10,972 bases of DNA from an uncultured Steroidobacteraceae bacterium (GTDB taxonomy: Bacteria; Pseudomonadota; Gammaproteobacteria; Steroidobacterales; Steroidobacteraceae), in assembly GCA_955652625.1 (NCBI GenBank), contig CATPBM010000148.1, forward strand, positions 1 through 10,972, written 5' to 3'. A program made the position numbers and the translations under genes. Below, piece by piece: positions 1 through 7,039 of this stretch. Every line of letters starts with the position of its first letter. Position 1 is the first letter of the stretch. The notes below the pieces were generated by a model that saw only the letters and a program-made list of their open reading frames with translations, was not told where the DNA came from and made no database searches.

Positions 1-2
1 AG

Positions 3-1790
3 CTCATTACCGGAAGTCTGCCGGCGGAGTATGGACTGCGCAGCGCCGGCGTCATCGACCTCACCACCAAGGCAGGTGCGCTGCAGCCCGGCGGCGAGGT
101 GTCACTGTACGGCGGCAGTCATGGCTCCGTCGAGCCAAGCGTCAACTACGGGGGCACCTCGGGTTCCAACACGTACTTCGTCACCGGCGACTTTATCCGC
201 AACGACCTGGGAATCGAGTCCCCGGACGGTCGCTCCACCCCGCTGCATGACACCACCAAGCAATACCACGCTTTCGGCTATTTCGAGCACATCATCGACG
301 ACAGCAACCGTGTGTCGCTGATCACCGGCACCTCGGTCGACCGCTTCCAGATTCCGAACCTCAATGGCGTGCACGCTGCCGCCATTGGCCCCGGACTCCC
401 GGTCAACGGCCAGACGGATTTCCTCAGCAACAACCTGGATGAGAATCAGCGCGAGGTCACGCACTTCGCCGCACTGAGCGGGCAGCACTCGCAGGGCCCC
501 CTGAGCGTGCAGACCTCGCTGATCGCGCGCTACTCGAGCCTCAGCTTCTCCCCGGATCCCAATTTCGGCGACCTGCTCTTCAACGGGCTCTCGCAGCAGG
601 CCTACAAGCGCGACGTCGCCTACGGCCTCCAGAGCGATGGCGCCTACACGCTCAATGACGCGCACACGCTGCGCGCCGGGGTATACGCGCAGACCGACCG
701 CCTCACCAGCAACACGACCTCGCAGGTGATCTGCTCGCTCGGCTTGCAGCAACCGCTGACGGCGCCGCCCGCGTGCGCAGCGGATGCCAATGGTCTCCCC
801 AGCGACATGCCTGCAACCATCATCGACGACACTACGAATACCCAATGGATCGAGAGCGCCTATGTGCAGGATGAGTGGCACCTCGCCGCGACGCTTGTCA
901 TGAACTACGGTCTGCGCTTCGATCACTACACTGCGTTCTCCAGCGGCAGCCAGCTCAGCCCGCGCGTGAACTTCGTGTGGCAGGCGGCGCAAAACACCAC
1001 CGTGCACGCAGGCTACTCGCGCTTCTTCTCGCCGCCGCCGTTCGAGCTCGTGGGCAGCACCACCGTCGCGAGGTTCGCCAACACCTCGGCGCAGCCGGCG
1101 ATCACGGTCGACGACCCGGTGAGAGCCGAGCGCTCGAACTACTACGACGCCGGCATCCAGCAGACGCTGTCCAAGGCAGTCACCGTCGGCATCGACACCT
1201 ACTACAAGCAGGCGATCCACCTGATCGACGAGGGTCAGTTCGGTGCGCCGATCATCCTGACGCCATTCAACTACCAACACGGCCAGGTGTACGGCGTGGA
1301 ATTCACCGGCAGCTACACGAGCGGCCACTTCCAGGCGTACGGCAACGTGGCCCTGCAGCGAGCGATTGGGAAGCACTTCGAATCCAGTCAGTTCAATTTC
1401 AGCCCCAGCCAGCTGGCCTACGTCGCTGACCACTACATCCATCTCGACCACGAGCAGCAGGTGACGATGTCCGGCGGCGCCGCCTACCAGTGGCACGGCA
1501 CGCGAGTCAGCGGGGACATCCTCGTCGGATCGGGTCTGCGCGCGAGCCTCGTCGTTGCGGATGGCACCACCATCCCGAACGGCGCCCACCTGCCCTACTA
1601 CCGTCAGGTCAATCTCGGTGTAAGTCACGCCTTCGACGACGAAGGCATTTCCGGCCTCACGCTGCGCTTCGATGTGATCAACGTCTTCGACCAGAAATAC
1701 CAGATCCGCAACGGCACGGGAGTGGGCGTCGGGGCGCCGCAGTACGGCCCGCGGCGCGGATTGTTCGCCGGCGTGACGAAGACCTTCTAA
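3..1790 (+). CDS. TonB-dependent outer-membrane receptor, 3' part (5' end outside window)
   Basis: This is the C-terminal part (about 595 residues) of a TonB-dependent receptor, an outer-membrane beta-barrel that imports a bound ligand using TonB/ExbBD energy. The frame is open from base 3, so no start is assigned. The first residues, with the motif LPAEYGLRSAGVIDLTT, resemble the end of the plug domain. The rest alternates short amphipathic strands with polar loops, as in a 22-strand barrel: YVQDEWHL, MNYGLRFDHY, VHAGYSRFF, LRFDVINVFDQKYQ. It ends in an aromatic residue (GVTKTF), as outer-membrane barrels do for Bam recognition. Two cysteines (codons 732-734 and 774-776), 14 residues apart in a polar stretch, may form a disulfide in an outer loop. 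Ligand unknown: no neighbouring transport or regulatory gene points to one. It converges with the leftward gene ending at 1818, leaving 27 bases with no convincing terminator. Family call firm; substrate not assignable. Confidence 0.93.
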   Translation, partial: LITGSLPAEYGLRSAGVIDLTTKAGALQPGGEVSLYGGSHGSVEPSVNYGGTSGSNTYFVTGDFIRNDLGIESPDGRSTPLHDTTKQYHAFGYFEHIIDDSNRVSLITGTSVDRFQIPNLNGVHAAAIGPGLPVNGQTDFLSNNLDENQREVTHFAALSGQHSQGPLSVQTSLIARYSSLSFSPDPNFGDLLFNGLSQQAYKRDVAYGLQSDGAYTLNDAHTLRAGVYAQTDRLTSNTTSQVICSLGLQQPLTAPPACAADANGLPSDMPATIIDDTTNTQWIESAYVQDEWHLAATLVMNYGLRFDHYTAFSSGSQLSPRVNFVWQAAQNTTVHAGYSRFFSPPPFELVGSTTVARFANTSAQPAITVDDPVRAERSNYYDAGIQQTLSKAVTVGIDTYYKQAIHLIDEGQFGAPIILTPFNYQHGQVYGVEFTGSYTSGHFQAYGNVALQRAIGKHFESSQFNFSPSQLAYVADHYIHLDHEQQVTMSGGAAYQWHGTRVSGDILVGSGLRASLVVADGTTIPNGAHLPYYRQVNLGVSHAFDDEGISGLTLRFDVINVFDQKYQIRNGTGVGVGAPQYGPRRGLFAGVTKTF

Positions 1791-1817
1791 GGCCTCGTGG
1801 GGGCGCGCTGGTACATG

Positions 1818-2354
1818 TCAGGCGCGCGCGGTTCCCGTGACGCGTCCCGCGAGGTCAATGACACCGTGCTGGCCAAGCCACTCGCGCGCATCCGCCGCAT
1901 CCTGCTCGAACCACGCACGCGTGTTGCCGAGCCGGAAGCTGTAACCCCAGGCGTCCATGTCGGCGAACGCCCGCTCGCGCCCCATGCCCGACAGCTCCTG
2001 CGCGAGCAGCACCTGCAGATAACATACCGCGGACTCTTCCAGATCGTTGCCGCCTGCGTCGCGGTCGAGCCCGGCGCGCCGCTCGGCCGTCATGCAGATG
2101 TAGTGACTCGCCTCGTGCAGGATGGAATGCACGGGCGTGTCGTGACGTGCGTAGAGGCGCTCGCCTTGCAGGCCCGCCTCGGCATCGCCCCAGTACGAGC
2201 CGGGTATCACCTCCCCGGGGACGACCAGAGTGAGTTGCAGGCCGTAACGCTGGAGCAACATGCCGAGCGCCGCGCGATCAGCGGCATTCAGTAGCAGCAC
2301 GGAGGTTGCCGGGGTCGCAGTCATTGCGGCCGGTGCGGTGCAGGCGCTGGACAT
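1818..2354 (-). CDS. Uncharacterised protein with HExxH zincin-like motif (178 aa)
   Basis: I do not recognise the family with certainty. The protein has an HExxH motif, H80-E-A-S-H84, inside a hydrophobic-polar helix pattern (VHSILHEASHYICM). An acidic helix follows about 22 residues later (EESAVCYLQ, E106/E107). That layout resembles zinc metallopeptidases in which two His and a downstream Glu bind zinc and E81 is the catalytic base; this is a motif-level inference only. There is no clear signal peptide or membrane segment, so a cytoplasmic location is most likely as annotated. The ATG start lies 13 bases after the lptE stop, with no strong Shine-Dalgarno sequence, which suggests translation coupled to lptE. 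An internal ATG at residue 11 is an alternative start. It is the last gene of the leftward unit, in the place where holA often follows lptE in related genomes. The gene is intact, with a TGA stop, and likely real because of its operon position and organised motif. Confidence 0.78.
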   Translation of the reverse strand: MSSACTAPAAMTATPATSVLLLNAADRAALGMLLQRYGLQLTLVVPGEVIPGSYWGDAEAGLQGERLYARHDTPVHSILHEASHYICMTAERRAGLDRDAGGNDLEESAVCYLQVLLAQELSGMGRERAFADMDAWGYSFRLGNTRAWFEQDAADAREWLGQHGVIDLAGRVTGTARA

Positions 2355-2367
2355 GCGTGCGCTGCGC

Positions 2368-2862
2368 TTACAGTCTCGACAGCCGCCGCATCACCAGCTC
2401 GGCAAGATCGCGTGCCATGTCCTGGCGCAGGATGTCCTCCTCGTGACCCTTGGCGAGCAAGCGCCGCTCGTCGAAGCTGTAAGTGCGCGTGGCGGAGACT
2501 TCCTGCGGCGGCAGCAGCTCCTTGCCGGCGGCGGTGACCGAGAAGGCGACCGTGTAGGTCACTTCGTACTGGTTGGGCTGATTGGTCGCCGACACCGACA
2601 GCACGCGCCGCGTGACGCTGTCCCTGAGGATGCTCACCACGGCGGAAGCCGTGCCCTTCTCCTGCGCCAGGTGCGCGCCGTTGGACAACAGTGCGTGGCG
2701 CAGGCTCTGGATGAAATCGGTCTGCCGGTCCGGCGCCTCCAGGTACGGGCTCTTGACGGTGGCGGGGAGCGGCGTGCGCCCCTGCAGCTGGAACCCGCAG
2801 GCGCAGAGCAGCACCGCGGCCGCGAAGCCGGCGAGGCGCAGGTGCCGCGGCAGGATGCGCAT
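2368..2862 (-). CDS. lptE: LPS-assembly lipoprotein LptE
   Basis: LptE (formerly RlpB) is an outer-membrane lipoprotein that plugs the LptD barrel and helps insert lipopolysaccharide into the outer leaflet. The product (164 aa from the ATG) has a short basic N-terminus, a hydrophobic stretch and a lipobox, L19-C-A-C22, followed by GFQLQG, the typical start of mature LptE. The remainder matches the small alpha/beta LptE fold: a LRHAL helix, a strand-rich middle (YEVTYTVAFSV) and a C-terminal helix. Length is close to the family norm. The leuS stop and the ATG share one base (TGATG). A GTG one codon upstream (2865) would overlap leuS by four bases and cannot be excluded; I prefer the ATG. Location immediately after leuS is conserved in gammaproteobacteria. 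Maturation should need Lnt, whose gene in this same unit is interrupted. Stop codon is TAA. Confidence 0.93.
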   Translation of the reverse strand: MRILPRHLRLAGFAAAVLLCACGFQLQGRTPLPATVKSPYLEAPDRQTDFIQSLRHALLSNGAHLAQEKGTASAVVSILRDSVTRRVLSVSATNQPNQYEVTYTVAFSVTAAGKELLPPQEVSATRTYSFDERRLLAKGHEEDILRQDMARDLAELVMRRLSRL

Positions 2863-5483
2863 CACACGACCACGTTCACGAGCTTGCCGGGCACCACGAC
2901 GACCCGCCGTACCGGCTTGTCCGCCAGGAACTTCCTGACGCGCTCGTCGGCGAGCGCCGCGGCGCGCACCGCGGCTTCGTCCGCGTGCACCGGCACGGTG
3001 ATGTGCCCGCGCAGCTTGCCGTTCACCTGCACGACGAGGTCGTGAGTGTCCTGCGCGAGCGCCGCCGCATCCGGCTGCGGCCAGCGCTCATCGACGAGGG
3101 CGCTCGTGGATCCGAGCGCCTCCCACAGGGCGTGGCACACGTGCGGGGTGATGGGTGCGAGCACCAGCACTGCGATCCGCAGTGCCTCGTGGCGCACCGC
3201 GCGCCCCTGCGGACTCATATCGCTGAAGGCGCTGATTGAGTTCCGCAGTTCCATGACGGCGGCGATGGCAGTGTTGAAGTTGCGCCGGCGCCCGATGTCG
3301 TCGGTGGCCTTGGCGAGCGCCTGGTGCGCGGCGCGCCGCAGCTCGCGCTGCGGCCCCGTGAGCGTGGCCGCCTCGAGTGCCGCAGCGGCCCCGGCCGCGA
3401 CGTGTTCGTATACGGAGTTCCACAGGCGCCTTATGAAGCGCGAGGCGCCCTGCACGCCCTCGTCGGACCATTCCAGGGTCTGATCCGGTGGGGAGGCATA
3501 CATGGTAAAGAGCCGGGCGGTATCGGCGCCGAAGCGCTCGATGAGGCCCTCCGGGTCGACGCCGTTGCCCTCGGACTTGGACATCTTGCCCAGGCCCTCG
3601 TGCTCGAGCTGCAGCGTGCCTGAGTCCGCGGTGACCACCTCGTGCACCTCACGGCCGTCAGCGGTGCGGTGCGTGTCGACATCTGCCGGGTTGAAATAGC
3701 GCTTGCGTGCGCCGGGGGGCTGGTACGAATAAATGTGGTTGAGCACCATGCCCTGGGTGAGGAGGTTGGTGAAGGGCTCACCGAAGCGGAGCATGCCGAA
3801 GTCACGCATCACCTTGGTCCAGAAGCGCGCGTACAGCAGGTGCAGGATCGCATGCTCGATACCGCCGATGTACTGATCCACTGGCAGCCAGTACTCGACG
3901 CGCTCATCGACCATGGCGCGCGTGTTATCGGGGCACGCGTAGCGCATGAAATACCACGAGGAGTCCACGAAGGTGTCCATGGTGTCGGTTTCGCGCCGCG
4001 CGCGCTTTCCGCATCGCGGACAGGCGCACTCGTAGAACGCTGCGGATCTGGCGAGCGGGTTGCCGCTGCCGTCGGGCACCAGGTCCTCGGGCAGCACCAC
4101 GGGCAGCTGCTCGTCCGGCACCGGCACTTCCCCGCACGCGCCGCAGTGAACGATCGGGATCGGGCAGCCCCAGTAGCGCTGGCGCGAAATGCCCCAGTCG
4201 CGCAGGCGGTACTGCACGCGCTTCTTCCCCAGGCCCTTCTTCTCCAGCGCCGTGGCGATAGCCTCGACCGCCGCCTGGAAGGTGAGCCCGGAAAACTCCG
4301 CCGAGTTCACCGTGACGCCATGCCCGGCGTACGCGGCGATCCAGGGCGCGCGCACCTCGTCGTAGACACCGCTCGCTGAGCGCACCACCGTGGTCACGGG
4401 GAGGCGGTTCTTCAGGGCGAACCCGAAATCGCGCTCATCGTGCGCCGGCACGCCCATGACCGCGCCCTCCCCGTATGCCATGAGCACGTAGTTGGCGACC
4501 CAGATCTGCAGAGGCTTGCCGGTGAAGGGATGCAGCACGTGCAGCCCGGTCGGCATGCCCTTCTTTTCCTGCGTGGCGACCTCGGCCTCGGTCACGCTGC
4601 CGCGGCGGCACTCCTCGATGAAGGCGGCGAGTGCCGGGTTGCCGCGCGCGGCGGCGGACGCCAGCGGATGCTCGGCCGCGATCGCCATGAAGGTCGCGCC
4701 GAACAGCGTGTCCGCGCGCGTGGTGAACACCTTGAGCGCGCCCTCATGTCCCATGGCCGCGATGGCATCGGGGGCATAGGGGAAGGCGATATCGCAACCC
4801 TCGCTCCTGCCGATCCAGTTCGCCTGCATTACGCGCACGCGCTCGGGCCAGCCGGGCAGCTCATCGAGCGCCTCGAGCAGCTCATCCGCGTAGCGCGTGA
4901 TCGCGAGGTAGTACATCGGGATCTCGCGCTTTTCCACCGGCGCGCCCGTGCGCCAGCCGCGCCCGTCGATCACCTGCTCGTTGGCGAGCACCGTCTGATC
5001 GACCGGATCCCAGTTCACCACCCCGGTCTTGCGGTACGCGATGCCCTTCTCGAGCATGCGCAGGAACAGCCATTGGTTCCACCGGTAGTAGCCCGGGTCG
5101 CAGGTGGCCACTTCCCGGCTCCAGTCGATGGCGAAGCCCAGGGACTTGAGCTGCGCGCGCATGTGAGCGATGTTCTGGCGCGTCCACTGCGCGGGGGGCA
5201 CCCCGTTACTGATGGCGGCGTTCTCGGCGGGCAGCCCGAACGCGTCCCAGCCCATGGGCTGCAGCACGTTGTGCCCCTGCATGCGCAGGTAGCGCGCCAG
5301 CACGTCGCCGATGGTGTAGTTGCGCACGTGGCCCATGTGCAGCCGGCCGGAGGGGTAGGGAAGCATCGACAGGCAGTAGAACTTCGCGCGCGCGGAATCC
5401 TCGCGTGCCTCGAAGACGCGTCGCTCATCCCAATACTGCTGCGCGGCGCGCTCCACCGCCGCGGGATCGTAGCTTTGTTGCAT
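2862..5483 (-). CDS. leuS: Leucyl-tRNA synthetase
   Basis: LeuRS, a cytoplasmic class Ia aminoacyl-tRNA synthetase, attaches leucine to tRNA-Leu. The 873-residue product is full length (E. coli 860). Visible parts are the HIGH signature as HMGH (49-52) after PYPSGRL; the CP1 editing domain with TTRADT (254-259) and [15 protein letters not shown], whose last Asp (D352) is the conserved editing residue; the [10 protein letters not shown] segment; KMSKS (633-637); and an anticodon-binding C-terminal part with [10 protein letters not shown] cysteine cluster (C447/C450 and C488/C491) looks like the zinc ribbon seen in Thermus-type LeuRS but absent from E. coli. Conversely, the ZN-1 region near residues 170-185 (DGRGWRTG) lacks the cysteines E. 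coli has there. The ATG follows the upstream protease stop directly (TGAATG), with no Shine-Dalgarno visible, so translation is probably coupled. The gene appears intact. Confidence 0.98.
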   Translation of the reverse strand: MQQSYDPAAVERAAQQYWDERRVFEAREDSARAKFYCLSMLPYPSGRLHMGHVRNYTIGDVLARYLRMQGHNVLQPMGWDAFGLPAENAAISNGVPPAQWTRQNIAHMRAQLKSLGFAIDWSREVATCDPGYYRWNQWLFLRMLEKGIAYRKTGVVNWDPVDQTVLANEQVIDGRGWRTGAPVEKREIPMYYLAITRYADELLEALDELPGWPERVRVMQANWIGRSEGCDIAFPYAPDAIAAMGHEGALKVFTTRADTLFGATFMAIAAEHPLASAAARGNPALAAFIEECRRGSVTEAEVATQEKKGMPTGLHVLHPFTGKPLQIWVANYVLMAYGEGAVMGVPAHDERDFGFALKNRLPVTTVVRSASGVYDEVRAPWIAAYAGHGVTVNSAEFSGLTFQAAVEAIATALEKKGLGKKRVQYRLRDWGISRQRYWGCPIPIVHCGACGEVPVPDEQLPVVLPEDLVPDGSGNPLARSAAFYECACPRCGKRARRETDTMDTFVDSSWYFMRYACPDNTRAMVDERVEYWLPVDQYIGGIEHAILHLLYARFWTKVMRDFGMLRFGEPFTNLLTQGMVLNHIYSYQPPGARKRYFNPADVDTHRTADGREVHEVVTADSGTLQLEHEGLGKMSKSEGNGVDPEGLIERFGADTARLFTMYASPPDQTLEWSDEGVQGASRFIRRLWNSVYEHVAAGAAAALEAATLTGPQRELRRAAHQALAKATDDIGRRRNFNTAIAAVMELRNSISAFSDMSPQGRAVRHEALRIAVLVLAPITPHVCHALWEALGSTSALVDERWPQPDAAALAQDTHDLVVQVNGKLRGHITVPVHADEAAVRAAALADERVRKFLADKPVRRVVVVPGKLVNVVV

Positions 5484-7025
5484 TCAGGGCAGGCGCAGGG
5501 GCACGAAAATCTGGGCGTCCTCCCGTTGAATCAGCAGGGCCACGGTTTTGCCGGCTGTGCGCGCCGCCTCCTGCAGCTCCTTCACCGAGTGCACGCGCTT
5601 GCCGTTGATGCCGAGAATGATGTCGCCCGGCTCGACCTCGGCCGCCTGCGCCGGGCCGCTCACCTGCTCAACCAGCAGGCTCCCCTGCGTGGCCGCCTGT
5701 TCCTTCTCGCGCGGTTCGAGCGGACGCACCGTCAGTCCCAGCGAGCTCGCCTGGTCGGAGCCGTGCTCCGCAGGTCTGCCGCGGTTGGCCACGGTCTGCT
5801 GCTGCTCCTTGAGCTCGGCGACCTTAACGGTGAGGTTCTGCTGCTTGCCGTTGCGCCACACGGTCATGCCCGCATCCGCCCCCGGCTTCATGGCGGCGAT
5901 CATCCCGGAGAGCTCCCCGTAGCGCTCGATCGGATGAGCGCCGACGGCGAGAATCACATCCCCAGGGGCGATGCCGGCGCTCGCTGCCGGGCCGTCCTTC
6001 TCCACCGAGGACACGAGCGCGCCGCGCGGCCGGTCGAGGCCGAATGACTCGGCGAGCTGCGCGTTGACGTCCTGGATGGTCACGCCGATGCGGCCGCGCA
6101 CCACGCGCCCGGTCTTGATCAGCTGCTCCTCCACGTTGCGCGCCACGTCGATCGGAATCGCGAACGACACGCCCATGAAGCCGCCGGTGCGGCTGAATAT
6201 CTGCGAGTTGATGCCGATCACTTCGCCGGCCATGTTGAACAGCGGGCCGCCGGAGTTGCCGGGGTTGACGGCGACGTCGGTCTGGATGAATGGCGTGTAG
6301 CTCTCTCCCGGCACCGAACGCGAGGTCGCGCTGATGATGCCGGCGGTGGCGCTGTTCTCGAAGCCGAACGGCGAGCCGATAGCGAGTACCCATTGTCCCG
6401 GCTTGATGCGCGCGGGATCACCGAGCTTGACGATCGGCAGGTTGCTCGCGTTGATCTTGATTACCGCCACGTCGGTGCGCTCATCGGCGCCGATGACCTT
6501 GGCGGGGAACTCGCGCCGGTCGGTGAGGCGCACGGTCACCTCCTCGGCGTTGGCGACCACGTGGGTGTTGGTGAGGATGTAGCCGTCGGGGTTGACGATG
6601 AACCCGGAGCCCGCCCCCTTCACCCGGGGCTGGCGCTCGCCGCGCTGCCCCTGCTCGGGCGCCGGGATGCCGAAGCGGCGGAAGAAATCGTAAAACGGAT
6701 CGTTCGGCGACAGGCCCTGGAGCCCTCCCGGCCGGGGCTTCTCGGTCACCTCCACATTCACCACCGCGGGCCCGTAGCGGTCCACCAGCTGCGAGAAGTC
6801 CGGCAGGGCCCGCACCATGGGCTCCGGGGCGATGGTCGCCGGCGCAGGCGACGCTTCGGCCGCCGCCGCCGCGCTGGTCGCGACCGCGGAGGCGATGGGC
6901 ACGGTGGCGTGCGTGGACTGCGCCGACAGATCACGGGAACACGCGCCGAGCACGAGCCCTATGCACGAGACCGCGATCAGGCGCTTCAGGGGCGCGATGA
7001 GATTCGGATCGAACTTCGCATTCAT
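5484..7025 (-). CDS. DegP/DegQ (HtrA)-type serine endoprotease with two PDZ domains, predicted lipoprotein
   Basis: An HtrA-family periplasmic protease that degrades or holds misfolded envelope proteins. The trypsin-like domain has a complete catalytic triad: H155 in TNTHVV, D185 in RTDVAVIKI and S258 in GNSGGPL. Two PDZ domains follow (about 310-405 and 428-508), giving the DegP/DegQ/MucD layout rather than single-PDZ DegS. Length (513 aa) is slightly above the usual 450-480. The N-terminus has basic residues (K14, R15), a hydrophobic run and a lipobox, L26-G-A-C29 then S30, rather than the AxA site of classical DegP. It is therefore predicted to be lipid-anchored, with Ser at +2 favouring outer-membrane sorting, and an Ala/Pro-rich linker (about 32-75) separates anchor and protease. 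The ATG has a GGAAG seven bases upstream. It lies 14 bases after lnt and abuts leuS, an unusual insertion in the normal lnt-leuS order. DegQ, DegP and MucD cannot be told apart here. Confidence 0.95.
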   Translation of the reverse strand: MNAKFDPNLIAPLKRLIAVSCIGLVLGACSRDLSAQSTHATVPIASAVATSAAAAAEASPAPATIAPEPMVRALPDFSQLVDRYGPAVVNVEVTEKPRPGGLQGLSPNDPFYDFFRRFGIPAPEQGQRGERQPRVKGAGSGFIVNPDGYILTNTHVVANAEEVTVRLTDRREFPAKVIGADERTDVAVIKINASNLPIVKLGDPARIKPGQWVLAIGSPFGFENSATAGIISATSRSVPGESYTPFIQTDVAVNPGNSGGPLFNMAGEVIGINSQIFSRTGGFMGVSFAIPIDVARNVEEQLIKTGRVVRGRIGVTIQDVNAQLAESFGLDRPRGALVSSVEKDGPAASAGIAPGDVILAVGAHPIERYGELSGMIAAMKPGADAGMTVWRNGKQQNLTVKVAELKEQQQTVANRGRPAEHGSDQASSLGLTVRPLEPREKEQAATQGSLLVEQVSGPAQAAEVEPGDIILGINGKRVHSVKELQEAARTAGKTVALLIQREDAQIFVPLRLP

Positions 7026-7039
7026 GGGAACACTTCCAT

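Noticed and set aside
102..1628. 508-residue open frame on the minus strand opposite the TonB receptor
   Set aside because: Rich in Arg, Val, Ala and Gly with no recognisable motif, and fully antisense to a clearly real receptor; a typical high-GC shadow frame.
1791..1835. Possible terminator between the convergent genes (GCGCGC repeats)
   Set aside because: Only a six-base self-complementary match with a 13-base loop, partly inside the HExxH gene and with no T run; not better than chance at this GC content.
2260..3045. 261-residue plus-strand frame opposite lptE and the ends of its neighbours
   Set aside because: Antisense to lptE and the ends of leuS and the HExxH gene; low-complexity composition without motifs.
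4440..6047. 535-residue open frame on the plus strand across leuS and the protease gene
   Set aside because: It spans the antisense of two well-supported genes, is His/Arg/Leu-rich with no domain, and has no matching neighbour; a shadow frame.
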